Assembly (NCBI RefSeq): GCF_000365025.1
Contig: NZ_KB823011.1
Span: 1,012,621 to 1,076,620, forward strand
DNA length: 64,000 bases
Origin: Robiginitomaculum antarcticum DSM 21748
GTDB lineage: Bacteria; Pseudomonadota; Alphaproteobacteria; Caulobacterales; Maricaulaceae
Direction of reading: 5' to 3'
Both the position numbers and the translations under genes were made by a program. The number at the start of each line of letters is the position of its first letter. Positions within the stretch are counted from its first letter, which is position 1. Shown here one piece after another: positions 18,722 through 28,404 of the stretch. The notes below the pieces were generated by a model that saw nothing but the letters and a program-made list of their open reading frames with translations, was not told where the DNA came from and made no database searches.

Positions 18722-19429
18722 TTAGTGCAGGGCTGCCAGATCAAAGAGAATAAACTCACAGCCACGCCCATGTGTTATTTCAAGGGCCCCGTCGGTCAAA
18801 GCGCAGGCGTCTCCAGCGGATAACGAATGTCCATTTATAGCGGCTTGCCCTTTGACAATCTGTACCCAGCCACTACGCCCTTGGGTCACTTCAAATTTTA
18901 CTGTTTCATCGCCGTCCAGAAGTGCGGAATATATACTTACGTCCTGGTTCATCTTCATGGAGCCGGCACGACCGTCACCGGACAGAAATAGCTGCAACCG
19001 GCCACGGCGGAGGCTATCATCAAGCTGCAGGGTCTCATAGCGCGGCGGCGCGCCGGTGCGGTTCGGCAACAGCCAAATCTGTAAAAAATGAACGGCATTT
19101 TCGTCATCAGGATTAAACTCGCTATGCGATACGCCTGTGCCTGCCGCCATATATTGAACGCCTCCGGCTCCCACGACCGAGCCATTGCCTAATGTGTCTT
19201 TATGCTCAAGCTGTCCGTCAATTATGTATGAGAATATTTCGGCGTCTTTATGGCTGTGGGTTGGAAATCCGCTCCCGCCGGAGACAATGTCTTCATTGAT
19301 AACCCGCAGGCTTTCGAACTGCATCATGTGCGGGTTATGGTAGTCCGCAAATGAAAACGTATGGCGTGATCGCAGCCATCCGTGATCAGCCATGCCGCGC
19401 GACTTGGATTTAATTATGTGTAGCGTCAT
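18722..19429 (-). CDS. Pirin family protein
   Basis: 235-residue bicupin of the YhhW/pirin type. The N-terminal cupin has the metal-binding pattern FPTHSHKDAEIFSYI with His ligands near residues 57-61 and a later HSEFN, and pirin motifs SRHTFSFADY and LRVINEDIV near the start. Some family members show quercetin 2,3-dioxygenase activity in vitro; the physiological role is unknown. Single gene between the phasin and the RNase P RNA. Confidence 0.88.
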   Translation of the reverse strand: MTLHIIKSKSRGMADHGWLRSRHTFSFADYHNPHMMQFESLRVINEDIVSGGSGFPTHSHKDAEIFSYIIDGQLEHKDTLGNGSVVGAGGVQYMAAGTGVSHSEFNPDDENAVHFLQIWLLPNRTGAPPRYETLQLDDSLRRGRLQLFLSGDGRAGSMKMNQDVSIYSALLDGDETVKFEVTQGRSGWVQIVKGQAAINGHSLSAGDACALTDGALEITHGRGCEFILFDLAALH

Positions 19430-19590
19430 TTTACGTCCTACTTAACCCAATGATAAGCTGAAATGCGTTTAAGTGCCGATCATTGGCGTTACAATATTTA
19501 TCCAGATACGGCTTTTAAATCAACCTGGTCCGGCACTCACATATCCATGTAAATAATCACGGCATTTCGCCCGTACCGTAATAATGAAGT

Positions 19591-19970
19591 GAATCAACGG
19601 GCCTATAAGCCGGGTTCTGTACTCTTTGAAAAGAGCAGCGATCATTCATCTGGCCCCGACTTTACAGACGGGGTCTAGCATTCAACCCGGGCAGAGGATG
19701 TGACCCCTATAGCTGCCCCTATTTGAATTTGCTCCGGATGGGGTTTGCCATGCCATCTGTGTTGCCACAGATGCGGTGCGCTCTTACCGCACCCTTTCAC
19801 CTTTTCCATACCCGCGCCGAAGCGCCGGCAGGTAGTTTACTTTCTGTGGCACTTTCCCTTGAAGATTAGCTTTCGCCAATCAACCGCCGGGCGTTACCCG
19901 GCATCCTGTCACAATGGAGCCCGGACTTTCCTCGACATTTGCATGCCGCGACCGCCCAGCCCGTTGATTC
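19591..19970 (-). ncRNA. rnpB: RNase P RNA, bacterial type A
   Basis: Catalytic RNA that trims tRNA 5' ends. Read on the minus strand, the 5' part carries the universal GAGGAAAGTCCGGGCTCC segment (around 19916-19934) and the 3' part carries AACCCGGCTTATAGGCCC (around 19599-19616). The two ends, 19959-19970 and 19591-19602, are complementary and form helix P1, which sets the boundaries to within a few bases. Length about 380 nt is normal. The gene is divergent from the HxlR regulator. Confidence 0.95.
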
Positions 19971-20074
19971 GCAACGCTTCTGGATTGAGACTTGCAACCT
20001 TGTCAACACAGGTTAATGCAAGACTTGCGTTTTTAGCGTTAAAAATACGGAATTGGGGGCGATTCAAGTATAAT

Positions 20075-20581
20075 ATGGGCTGGCGAGATTTGATTAATGA
20101 AAAGTCGGCGCTGGCAACAGCGCTCGACATTGTGGGTGACCGGTGGAGTCTGATGATTCTAGCCGGAAGCTTTTACAACGCGCATCGCTTTAACGATCTG
20201 GAGCGGGCTCTAGGCATAAACCGTAACCTATTATCACAGCGTCTAAGCCGTCTGACTGAGGAATGTTTACTGGAACGGCGTAAGTACCAAAATAAGCCGG
20301 AACGCTTTGAATATCACCTTACCCCACAAGGGCTGGCCCTGCGCCCGGTTATTGTTGCATTGGCCCGGTGGGGACGCGATCATTATACAAAAGATGACAC
20401 GCCCATTATATTGGTTCACAATGATTGCGGAGGGCATGTGCGCTCTGATGTTATATGTGACAAATGCGACATACATGTACCGCATTTGGATATTGAGACT
20501 CACTTCCAAGGGACGCCCCCAGAGCATTCCTGGTCGAATTATTTGCAGAGCTTGCAAGCTCAAAACCGGAATATATCTTAG
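20075..20581 (+). CDS. HxlR family transcriptional regulator
   Basis: 168 residues from ATG 20075. Winged helix-turn-helix of the HxlR type: ATALDIVGDRWSLMILAGSF near residue 14, then RFNDLERALGINRNLLSQRLSRL and the wing YHLTPQG. A C-terminal extension contains a Cys cluster (DCGG, then ICDKC about 11 residues later) that may bind a metal. Many HxlR proteins sense aldehydes, quinones or redox stress; the ligand here is unknown. The frame stays open upstream into rnpB, but the family domain starts at this ATG. No strong ribosome site is seen. Confidence 0.85.
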   Translation: MGWRDLINEKSALATALDIVGDRWSLMILAGSFYNAHRFNDLERALGINRNLLSQRLSRLTEECLLERRKYQNKPERFEYHLTPQGLALRPVIVALARWGRDHYTKDDTPIILVHNDCGGHVRSDVICDKCDIHVPHLDIETHFQGTPPEHSWSNYLQSLQAQNRNIS

Positions 20582-20683
20582 CCTAAGTTAAAATACTGTA
20601 CAAAGACTGTCGCTAGGCTGTGAAAAAACACATATTGCCATTTACAAGCCGGAAATTCTGCCTATCTAAAATGCACAGAATCG

Positions 20684-20698
20684 GTACAAAAATTGTAC
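20684..20698. promoter_or_regulatory. GTACAA-AAA-TTGTAC palindrome
   Basis: A perfect 6-bp inverted repeat with a 3-base centre, about 100 bases after the HxlR gene; a second GTACAA occurs near 20598. HxlR-type repressors are known to bind GTAC-containing repeats, so it may be an operator. It could equally be part of a hairpin ending the HxlR transcript, since a small GCC/GGC stem and TTTTT follow at about 20700-20716. Confidence 0.3.
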
Positions 20699-20818
20699 GG
20701 CCAATCGGCTTTTTAATTTCATCCGTATATAGAATAGTCAGAAGCGCTAGACGTTATGACTTAGGGCGCGTAACGGCCAAAGGTTGCCCCACATCGGCCT
20801 TCCCGTTGCGCGCCCGCT

Positions 20819-21556
20819 TTACTTCCGGTTTAGGGGTTCCAGCAAACCATTTAATTCGGAGATGACAGCTAACGTCTCGACATCCAGCTTACCGTCAACG
20901 CGGTCAGGTCTGAATCGGCGCTGGAAGGCCGTAAATACCTGTTCGGTCCGTAAGTCAAAAATGCCGTTCACAGGCAGGTGATAGCCAATCTGGGCCAGAC
21001 CACGCTGCGCAACCGCTATGCCGCGATCCCGGTCTCCCGGTTGAAATAATACACGTTGATCCGTTTCGGTCGCAGCTGGCCAGAGTCCTATCCCAATTTG
21101 CGCCAGTCGGGCCCATGGAAACTTCTCTCCAGGATCATATTTGCGATCCGGCGCAAGATCGCTGTGACCAATGATGCTGAACGGAGTGATATTATGACGG
21201 GACAGAATATCTCTAGACAAAGCCATTACCGCATCAATTTGTATATCAGGGTAATCAGGCAGGCCATAATCATGCCCGCCATTGACGATTTCTATTCCGA
21301 TTGAAGCGGAGTTCACATCAGTAATCGCGCCCCATTGCCCGACGCCGGCATGCCATGCCCGCTTTTCCTCATCCACCAGTGCGAAGACCCGCCCGTCTTC
21401 TTCAACGAGATAATGGGCCGAGACTTGCGCGGCTTGGTCACTCAAGCGCTGGAGCGCCGCGACGCCTGTTTCCATGCCGGTATAGTGATAAACCAGCAGG
21501 CTAACAGCGGATTTACGCTCGTTGAAATTCGGGGATGGCGCAGAAATTATGTCCAT
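20819..21556 (-). CDS. N-acetylmuramoyl-L-alanine amidase, AmpD/AmiD type
   Basis: Zinc amidase that cleaves the bond between MurNAc and L-Ala in muropeptides. The 245 residues comprise an amidase_2 domain (about 15-155) with Zn ligands in VYHYTG near residue 24 and in the GHSDLAPDRKYDPG motif near 128, and a C-terminal peptidoglycan-binding domain (about 175-240; GIFDLRTEQVFTAFQRRF). No signal peptide is visible, so a cytoplasmic recycling role (AmpD-like) is likelier than a periplasmic one. The 5' end overlaps the DUF1801 gene by 10 bases. Confidence 0.87.
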   Translation of the reverse strand: MDIISAPSPNFNERKSAVSLLVYHYTGMETGVAALQRLSDQAAQVSAHYLVEEDGRVFALVDEEKRAWHAGVGQWGAITDVNSASIGIEIVNGGHDYGLPDYPDIQIDAVMALSRDILSRHNITPFSIIGHSDLAPDRKYDPGEKFPWARLAQIGIGLWPAATETDQRVLFQPGDRDRGIAVAQRGLAQIGYHLPVNGIFDLRTEQVFTAFQRRFRPDRVDGKLDVETLAVISELNGLLEPLNRK

Positions 21557-21981
21557 TTGTCGTCCGGGTATTTTTGCCCCATTATAGCCAAACCCTTTAG
21601 GACAATCTCTTCAAAAACCTCTAGATCAACATGCGAGAGACGTTTAATGTACAGGCATGATTTACCGAATTTGTGTTTGCCCAATTGTGAAAGCTCTTCG
21701 CTAAGCTCCTCATAACCCGCAATAATATAGATTGATAGATCTTGAGCACGCGGCGCAAACCCGATCCGGAAAAAATCTCCTTCACGTCCGCTTTCATAAA
21801 TGTAGTGATAGCCACCAAAGCCGACGATCTTGCCCCACATGACGGGCGGGTATCCGGACAGCCGCTCCATGAGGCCCAGAAGGATTTGGCAATCAGCGCG
21901 TTTAATCGGATCCTCTATCGCGGCGACGAAATTGGCGGGCGATTGAGGTGTGGGTTTGGTTTTATTCTCTGACATAGCCAT
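21547..21981 (-). CDS. DUF1801 domain protein
   Basis: 144 residues matching the DUF1801 (YdhG-like) pattern: MWGKIVGFGGYHYIY near residue 47, then DLSIYII, and GKHKFGKSCLYIKRLSHVD near 104. No enzymatic function is established for the family. The ATG at 21981 has a GGGGAG site 7 bases upstream; a second ATG at 21975 is less well placed. The start overlaps the end of the upstream transporter gene by 20 bases and the end overlaps the amidase start, so the three genes are probably co-transcribed. Confidence 0.8.
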   Translation of the reverse strand: MAMSENKTKPTPQSPANFVAAIEDPIKRADCQILLGLMERLSGYPPVMWGKIVGFGGYHYIYESGREGDFFRIGFAPRAQDLSIYIIAGYEELSEELSQLGKHKFGKSCLYIKRLSHVDLEVFEEIVLKGLAIMGQKYPDDKWT

Positions 21982-22858
21982 CTGCAGTCTCCCCTGCCGC
22001 TATTTCGGGTTGTCTCGTAGCGATAATATACACGCAGGGTAAAATGAAAAGCGCGCCCAGCACAAGTTTGGGTGACAAATTTTCGCCCAAAAAAGTCAGG
22101 CCTAATAATGCCGTGAAAAGCGGAGTTATAATAGTCAGCGGAACAATGCGGTTTACCGTATAATGTTGCAGTAAGGCAAAATACTGACCATGCGCTACAA
22201 TAGATACGCCAAGGGCTGCGTACAACCCGGCAATCATTAACGGCCATGTCGCTTGGTTTATAATTTGCGTATGTCCCGTCTCAAAAAACAAGCTTGCCGC
22301 TATCATAACCGGCAGGATGATGACGGCAACCCAGACCACATAAATGCGCCAATCCACCCTTCCAACTGTGCGAATAAGCACTGACCCGATTGCCAGAGCA
22401 AAATATGCGCCGCCAATATATAAAAGTCCGGTATCCGCCGACAACCCGCCCGGTTCATAAATCATAAGGCAGCTACCGAAAAATGCCCCTATTATTGCCG
22501 TGAAAGTGATCACGCTAGGCCGCTCGCGTAAAAATATTACGGAGAGAACCGCGGCGAAAGGCACCAGCATTTGGCTGACTATACCGGCGCCTGTCGCGCT
22601 GGCGGTCTGCAGCCCTGTATATAATAAGCCTAAATGAAGCGGCCCGACGCAAAAACACACAAGCATTAATTTTGAAAAGTGTTCAGGGCGCGGGCGAAAT
22701 AAAAATGGCGTCATGATCACAAAGACAATGACAGCCCGCAATGCCGCCAGCATAAAGGGCGGTACGCCGTGGCGACCCAAAGCCCAAGCGCTGACAGCCA
22801 AATTTCCCGCCCAAAGCAGGTTACACATTATGAAAATTAAAAAATCTCGGGCGGCCAT
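21962..22858 (-). CDS. EamA/DMT family transporter
   Basis: 298-residue drug/metabolite transporter with about ten predicted membrane helices arranged as two EamA repeats (about 5-135 and 150-280). The first repeat has WAGNLAVSAWALGRHGVPPF and the second ends with TFLGENLSPKLVLGALFI, both family-like. The substrate cannot be read from sequence; metabolite efflux is typical. It is first of a three-gene overlapping set with the DUF1801 and amidase genes. Confidence 0.85.
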   Translation of the reverse strand: MAARDFLIFIMCNLLWAGNLAVSAWALGRHGVPPFMLAALRAVIVFVIMTPFLFRPRPEHFSKLMLVCFCVGPLHLGLLYTGLQTASATGAGIVSQMLVPFAAVLSVIFLRERPSVITFTAIIGAFFGSCLMIYEPGGLSADTGLLYIGGAYFALAIGSVLIRTVGRVDWRIYVVWVAVIILPVMIAASLFFETGHTQIINQATWPLMIAGLYAALGVSIVAHGQYFALLQHYTVNRIVPLTIITPLFTALLGLTFLGENLSPKLVLGALFILPCVYIIATRQPEIAAGETADGYVRE

Positions 22859-22902
22859 AGGCTGCCCATAGAGCGCGAGACTAAGAAGTCAATAAAAGCA
22901 AT

Positions 22903-23271
22903 CTACTGACCCACTGTCCAGCCATCCGGCGTTTTACGTGCATCCAGAACGATCTCGTCACCGTCTGCGACGTCACTCTCGGGAGCGCTGAAATGGGCCT
23001 GACGTGCACCAAACTTTTTCTCGAGGTCTTCAAAAGCCTTTTCGCGCACTGTCTTGCCAAATATCTTTGCGCGGATCCAAAACCCGGCAAATGCAATAAC
23101 AGCCAGAAATGCGATGGCTAAGACGACGAACAAGGCCGCCGAAGCCGTAACGAGCAACAGCCCTAAACCGACAATTGCGCCCATAATCAACAGGGCTGTT
23201 CGGCCTATACGCTGCATCAACCCAGCAGGACGGGCGTTCTGCATATTTGAAACTCTGATATATGTTGTCAT
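22903..23271 (-). CDS. Hypothetical small membrane protein
   Basis: 122 residues, not recognised as a named family. Two adjoining hydrophobic segments at about 25-46 and 47-68 form a helical hairpin; the C-terminal half is soluble, charged (VREKAFEDLEKKFGARQ) and ends DGWTVGQ. The last 20 residues resemble short inner-membrane accessory proteins, but I cannot assign a role. Start ATG 23271. Stands alone between the transporter and the J-domain gene. Confidence 0.6.
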   Translation of the reverse strand: MTTYIRVSNMQNARPAGLMQRIGRTALLIMGAIVGLGLLLVTASAALFVVLAIAFLAVIAFAGFWIRAKIFGKTVREKAFEDLEKKFGARQAHFSAPESDVADGDEIVLDARKTPDGWTVGQ

Positions 23272-23338
23272 AGTCTAATCGCTCCTACCCCTAATTTGGC
23301 GTGATTTTCGCCAAGGTCAAGTCACACCGTATTACAAT

Positions 23339-24049
23339 TCAGTTACGCCTGCGCTTCACTACGATCCCAGACGCGGCCTGTCTCTCAGCCAAAACCTGTG
23401 CGTATGCGCCATTTATCATTGCCATTTTATGATTGGCGAGACCTTGAAACTGCTCCGGCAGACCGCGCGCCATCAGGCGGTCAGGATGGTTTGCCGCAGC
23501 CTGTCGCCGGTAAGCGCGCTTCAAGTCCACGTCGGAAATATCTTCATCAACACCTAAAATGAGATAAGGATCATCAGCCGCCCGGCCCATATGGGACGCT
23601 TTGAGACGGTTAAACTCCCGGTCGGAAAACCCAAAAATATCCGAGGTTTTTTGCAAGAACTCCATTTCCGGCGCACTCAGCACGCCGTCCGCCAAGGCGA
23701 TATGGAATAGCCCGTCCATAACATCTTCAAGGGCCGCAGGACGTGCGCGGAATTTGCGCGCGACAATTTTGGCATAGCTTTCAAAGCCTGCTGTGGTTTG
23801 CTTGGCTAGATCGAAAAACCGTGCAATGCCGTCTTGTGCGTCGGGTGGCACCGTAAAAATACTGCGAAAGGCATCGATCTCTTCGCGCGTAACCACACCA
23901 TCTGCCTTGGCCAATTTAGCTGAAAGCGCGATAAGCGCAGCGGCAAAACCGGCATCGTCAATCCGGCCGGGCTGCCCGTCTATGTCGGGCCGCGCCGCCG
24001 GACCGAACAGTCCGGCCGCAGCAGAGAATATGCGCGTCCAAAAACTCAT
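23339..24049 (-). CDS. TerB/DjlA-like protein with C-terminal J domain
   Basis: Putative DnaK co-chaperone. From ATG 24049 (AAGGGCGG just upstream; a TTG six codons earlier is less likely) the protein has 236 residues: an N-terminal amphipathic/hydrophobic segment, a TerB-like helical domain at about 30-150 (AKADGVVTREEIDAFR and ALADGVLSAPEMEFL repeats), and a J domain at about 160-225 with the essential HPD in ANHPDRL. Same architecture as DjlA but without its clear N-terminal membrane helix. Confidence 0.85.
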   Translation of the reverse strand: MSFWTRIFSAAAGLFGPAARPDIDGQPGRIDDAGFAAALIALSAKLAKADGVVTREEIDAFRSIFTVPPDAQDGIARFFDLAKQTTAGFESYAKIVARKFRARPAALEDVMDGLFHIALADGVLSAPEMEFLQKTSDIFGFSDREFNRLKASHMGRAADDPYLILGVDEDISDVDLKRAYRRQAAANHPDRLMARGLPEQFQGLANHKMAMINGAYAQVLAERQAASGIVVKRRRN

Positions 24050-24143
24050 GACCCGCCCTTGCCGCAATTCCGCATGGCGAGCAAGAGCCTGCCGGAGCGC
24101 CTAGGCAATTGGCCGCATTTAAACAGATATTCACCTCTGCAAA

Positions 24144-24632
24144 TCACTCTGCGCTAGATGTGTGATCAGATACGATCTGCCATTGCCCGCCGCTCTTGCG
24201 CATATGAAGTGTAAATAGGCCATGGGGGTTATCCGCCGCGCGTGCCAATGACCACCGACCAAAAATCAGGGCATCGATCTCCCCTAATATCTCAATCTCA
24301 AGATCAGAAAATGCCAGCACCCCCATAGCTTCGCCGTCCGGGTAGCGTGCCAGATAACGGTCTTTGGTGACCTGCCAGCCAAGATTAATGTTGCCGCCTG
24401 AGGCGAAGCGGAGATCATCGGACTTCATATAATCCTGCATGAAGGCGTCAATATCTCCGTCATTCCATGCCGCCTGTTGACGGGCTAGAACCGCTTTAAC
24501 CTCAGTCTTCGCTGCGGCTATGTCGACGGGTTTAGGCGCCCAGACACTGCGGCCCAGATAGCTGCCACCCGCAATTAATGCGACCGCTAAAATAATGGGC
24601 AGTAATATATGTCTTGTGACCGAAAATTTCAT
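24144..24632 (-). CDS. Exported SnoaL/DUF4440-like (NTF2 fold) protein
   Basis: 162 residues. Residues 1-28 form a signal sequence or membrane anchor (basic start, hydrophobic LLPIILAVALIAGG). The rest is an NTF2-like domain: AVLARQQAAWNDGDIDAFMQDY near residue 47, and a final strand GGQWQIVSDHTS. Such proteins are often small-ligand binders or lack known activity. It lies 40 bases after the metH large subunit on the same strand and may be carried on that transcript. Confidence 0.72.
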   Translation of the reverse strand: MKFSVTRHILLPIILAVALIAGGSYLGRSVWAPKPVDIAAAKTEVKAVLARQQAAWNDGDIDAFMQDYMKSDDLRFASGGNINLGWQVTKDRYLARYPDGEAMGVLAFSDLEIEILGEIDALIFGRWSLARAADNPHGLFTLHMRKSGGQWQIVSDHTSSAE

Positions 24633-24672
24633 GAGTGCCTCCGAAAAACCTCAAATAACAAAGTCAAATGCC

Positions 24673-27318
24673 TCAATAGTTGAGTATCGGCGAGAGCCAG
24701 CGCTCTACATCTGCAATGTCCATATCTTTACGGCGGGCATAGTCTTCAACCTGATCTTTTTCAATCTTGCCGACACCGAAATAAACAGATTCCGGATGGG
24801 AGAGATACAAACCTGAAACCGAACTGGCCGGATGCATGGCAAAGCTTTGAGTAAGAGTTATACCGACCTGTTTGGTCGCATCGAGTAAACGGAAAAGTGT
24901 CGCTTTTTCCGTGTGGTCAGGCTGGGCGGGATAACCGGGCGCAGGTCGAATGCCGTCATATTTTTCCGCGATCAGGTCATCGCCCGCAAAGCCTTCCTCG
25001 GGCGTATAGCCCCAAAATTCACGACGTACACGTTGATGCATATGCTCGGCAAAAGCTTCGGCCAGACGGTCGGTAAGTGATTGGAACAGAATTGCGTTAT
25101 AATCATCGCCCTTATCTTTGAACGCCTGAATGCGTCCACCTTCTCCCAGCCCTGCAGTGACACAAAAGCCTCCGACATAATCCGCTTTACCGCTCTCAGG
25201 TCCCGCGACGAAATCTGAAATAGAATAATTGGGTTTTGCCGCGCTGCCTTTGCTGATTTGTTGGCGCAATCCATGGAAACGCGCTAACACGCCCGTGCGG
25301 CTCTCATCTGTGAACATGGTGATATCATCACCATCGCGGCGCGCCGGCCAGAAGCCAATGACGGCCTGCGCCTTAACCCAGTTTTCCGCAATTATTTGAT
25401 CCAGCATGACGTTGGCATCGGCAAACAAATCGCGCGCAGCTTCGCCATAGCGCGGGTTTTCCAGAACAGCGGGATAGCGGCCCTTGATCTCCCATGTCGC
25501 AAAAAACGGCGTCCAGTCGATAAAGGGGCGCAAAGCCTTCAGGTCGTATGACACAAAATTGCGCGTACCCAGAAAGTTGGGCTTAGGGGGCGTGTAGTCT
25601 TTGAAATCCGGCTTGAACCGATTATCCTGCGCTTCTTTAAGAGTCAGGCGCGCTTTCTTCGATTGTCCAGCCAGATGGGCTTTGCGGGCCTTATCATACT
25701 CGCCGCGCAGGGACGTTTTATACGTCTCTGCGCCCTCGCCCAATAATGTTCCAACAACGCCTACGGCGCGCGAGGCGTCCGTCACATAAACCGTAGAATT
25801 ATTCGTATAAGCGGGTTCAATCTTAACCGCCGTATGGGTTTTAGACGTTGTCGCGCCGCCGATGAGCAACGGTATATCCATGCCGAGGCGCTGCATTTCT
25901 GCGCCGACATAAACCATTTCATCCAGCGACGGCGTAATCAAACCCGACAAGCCGATCATATCAACATCATGCTCTTTGGCCGCCGCGAGTATTTTCTCGC
26001 ATGGCACCATCACGCCTAAATCGACAACATCATAGCCATTGCACTGCAGCACCACGCCAACAATGTTTTTGCCAATATCGTGCACGTCACCTTTGACCGT
26101 TGCCATCAAAATTTTGCCATTGGATTTCCCGACTGTGCCAAGCTCAACTTTCTCGGCCTCCATATAAGGCATGAGATGCGCGACGGCGGCTTTCATGACG
26201 CGGGCCGATTTGACAACCTGTGGCAGGAACATTTTGCCTGACCCGAACAAATCTCCGACGACATTCATGCCGTCCATAAGCGGCCCTTCAATGACATGAA
26301 GCGGGCGCTGCGCCGCTTGGCGGGCCTCTTCAGTGTCTTCGACGATAAAGTCGGTAATGCCGCGCACAAGCGCATGCTCGAGCCGCTTACCCACCTTAAA
26401 TTTGCGCCATTCCAGATCCACAACATGAGCTTTGACTTTGGCATCGCCGCGATATTTCTCCGCGACTTCCAGCAAACGGTCCGTCGCATCATCGCGGCGG
26501 TTCAAAATAACGTCCTCGACCCGCTCGCGAAGCTCGTCCGGAATATCGTCATAAATAGTCAGCTGCCCCGCATTAACGATGGCCATGTCAAGGCCGGCGG
26601 GAATGGCGTGATATAAAAACACACTATGCATAGCTTCGCGCACGGGATTATTACCGCGAAAAGCGAAGCTTACATTGGACAGGCCGCCGGAAATACGCGC
26701 GTGCGGAAGCTCGGCCTTGATACGCTTGCAAGCATCGAAAAATGCAACGGCATAATTATTATGCATCTCAATGCCTGTCGCCACAGCGAAAATATTCGGA
26801 TCAAATATAATATCTTGTGGCGGGAAATTAAGGGTCTGTGTCAGAAGGTCATAAGCCCTCTTGCAACATTCAAATTTATGTTCTGCCGTCTCGGCTTGAC
26901 CGTTTTCATCAAAGGCCATGATAACCGTGGCCGCGCCCAGATCGCGCACTTTTTTGGCATGGGCGAGAAACTCTTCTTCACCCTCTTTTAGCGAGATCGA
27001 ATTGACGACCGCTTTGCCCTGCACGCATTTCAGGCCCGCTTCGATGATGGCCCATTTAGAGCTGTCGATCATGATGGGAACACGCGAAATATCCGGCTCA
27101 CCCGCTATCAGTTTGAGGAAGCGCACCATAGCCGCTTCCCCGTCAATTAATCCGTCATCCATATTTATGTCGATGATTTGTGCGCCGGATTCGACCTGTT
27201 GCCGCGCGACAGCCAAAGCGTCTTCAAACTTGCCGTCTTTGATCAGCCGTTTGAACTGCGCCGAACCGGCGACATTTGTGCGCTCGCCAATATTGATAAA
27301 TTGTGCCGTAGATGTCAT
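24673..27318 (-). CDS. metH: Cobalamin-dependent methionine synthase, large C-terminal subunit
   Basis: 881 residues carrying the methyltetrahydrofolate (pterin-binding) domain (about 5-260, from [12 protein letters not shown]), the cap and B12-binding domains with the cobalamin motif [10 protein letters not shown] near 418, GLSGL and [13 protein letters not shown], and the reactivation domain with the SAM motif [12 protein letters not shown] near 805. It lacks the homocysteine-binding N-terminal module, which is the separate gene just upstream. This two-gene MetH is known in several alphaproteobacteria. Requires cobalamin; a cobT gene is at the other end of the window. Confidence 0.95.
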   Translation of the reverse strand: MTSTAQFINIGERTNVAGSAQFKRLIKDGKFEDALAVARQQVESGAQIIDINMDDGLIDGEAAMVRFLKLIAGEPDISRVPIMIDSSKWAIIEAGLKCVQGKAVVNSISLKEGEEEFLAHAKKVRDLGAATVIMAFDENGQAETAEHKFECCKRAYDLLTQTLNFPPQDIIFDPNIFAVATGIEMHNNYAVAFFDACKRIKAELPHARISGGLSNVSFAFRGNNPVREAMHSVFLYHAIPAGLDMAIVNAGQLTIYDDIPDELRERVEDVILNRRDDATDRLLEVAEKYRGDAKVKAHVVDLEWRKFKVGKRLEHALVRGITDFIVEDTEEARQAAQRPLHVIEGPLMDGMNVVGDLFGSGKMFLPQVVKSARVMKAAVAHLMPYMEAEKVELGTVGKSNGKILMATVKGDVHDIGKNIVGVVLQCNGYDVVDLGVMVPCEKILAAAKEHDVDMIGLSGLITPSLDEMVYVGAEMQRLGMDIPLLIGGATTSKTHTAVKIEPAYTNNSTVYVTDASRAVGVVGTLLGEGAETYKTSLRGEYDKARKAHLAGQSKKARLTLKEAQDNRFKPDFKDYTPPKPNFLGTRNFVSYDLKALRPFIDWTPFFATWEIKGRYPAVLENPRYGEAARDLFADANVMLDQIIAENWVKAQAVIGFWPARRDGDDITMFTDESRTGVLARFHGLRQQISKGSAAKPNYSISDFVAGPESGKADYVGGFCVTAGLGEGGRIQAFKDKGDDYNAILFQSLTDRLAEAFAEHMHQRVRREFWGYTPEEGFAGDDLIAEKYDGIRPAPGYPAQPDHTEKATLFRLLDATKQVGITLTQSFAMHPASSVSGLYLSHPESVYFGVGKIEKDQVEDYARRKDMDIADVERWLSPILNY

Positions 27319-27336
27319 TATATATTTCCTGAACCC

Positions 27337-28404
27337 TTAAACCGCAATCGCAAACGGCTCTAGACCTGACAGGCGAAGAGTCGGCTTAATTACCGGAACA
27401 GCACGCGGCGCGGACTGCTGTGCGGCCGTCGCAATGGCGTTGATGTGATCGGGCGATGTGCCGCAGCACCCGCCGATAATATTGATCAGCCCTTGTTCCA
27501 TCCATGGCGCAATTTGACTGGCCATATCTGACGGAGACTCGTCATATTCTCCGAAGGCATTGGGCAGGCCTGCATTAGGAAAAGACAATATGCGTGTATC
27601 GGCGACCTTGGATAAAGTCGCGATATGGGGACGCATTTCGTCTGCGCCCAGCGCGCAGTTCAGTCCGACGGCATAGGGCCGGGCATGAGCGATGGACAGC
27701 CAGAAAGCTTCGGCGGTCTGTCCTGACAATGTTCGGCCTGAGCGGTCAGTTATTGTACCGGAAATCAAAAGAGGCCGCTCATATCCAACAGCGTCAAATG
27801 TCGTCCGCGCCGCCGCGATAGCCGCTTTGCAATTGAGCGTATCAAACACCGTCTCGATCAATATCGCGTCAACCAGATCAATGAAGGCTTCCATTTGCTC
27901 TTGATAAGCCTCCTTGACCTCGTCAAATGTCACATCGCGGTAACCGGGGTCTTCGACCTTGGGCGAGATGGACAAGGTCTTATTCATTGGCCCGACAGAA
28001 CCGAGCACGGCGCGCGGTTTGTCCGGCGTTTTAGCCGTATAATCATCAGCGCATTTGCGGGCCAGCTTGGCTGACGCGCGGGCAATTTGGGGGGCATATT
28101 CGTCAAGATCATAATCGGCCTGACTGATGGAGGTGGCGTTAAAGCTATTGGTCTCGATAAGGTCTGCGCCCGCATCTAAAAAAGCATTGTGGACTTTGGC
28201 AACAGCGTCCGGCTTAGTTAGCACCAGCAGGTCATTATTGCCTTTAAGCGGGCTCGGCCAATCGGCGAATTGCGCGCCGCGAAAATCGGCCTCTTCGAGC
28301 TTTTGACACTGGAGCATTGTGCCCATTGCGCCGTCCAAGATCAGAATATGCGCCTCAGCCCGCGCTGTAACGGCGTCCCAACGCTGTGTCGTATTTTTTG
28401 TCAC
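27337..28404 (-). CDS. Homocysteine S-methyltransferase subunit of split MetH
   Basis: 355 residues equivalent to the N-terminal zinc/homocysteine domain of MetH. LDGAMGTMLQ near residue 23 and the Cys ligands in GLNCALGADEMRP and GGCCGTSPDH are all present. It should deliver homocysteine to the cobalamin subunit encoded 18 bases downstream. GTG start at 28404 overlaps the metF stop by one base (TAGTG). The last 35 residues (PRAVPVIKPTLRLSGLEPF) match the linker found just before the pterin domain in full-length MetH, so the split falls at the domain boundary. Confidence 0.93.
   Translation of the reverse strand: MTKNTTQRWDAVTARAEAHILILDGAMGTMLQCQKLEEADFRGAQFADWPSPLKGNNDLLVLTKPDAVAKVHNAFLDAGADLIETNSFNATSISQADYDLDEYAPQIARASAKLARKCADDYTAKTPDKPRAVLGSVGPMNKTLSISPKVEDPGYRDVTFDEVKEAYQEQMEAFIDLVDAILIETVFDTLNCKAAIAAARTTFDAVGYERPLLISGTITDRSGRTLSGQTAEAFWLSIAHARPYAVGLNCALGADEMRPHIATLSKVADTRILSFPNAGLPNAFGEYDESPSDMASQIAPWMEQGLINIIGGCCGTSPDHINAIATAAQQSAPRAVPVIKPTLRLSGLEPFAIAV

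Noticed and set aside
19745-20074. Upstream extension of the HxlR regulator frame
   Set aside because: Most of it lies in the RNase P RNA gene and the regulator domain starts right after the ATG at 20075.
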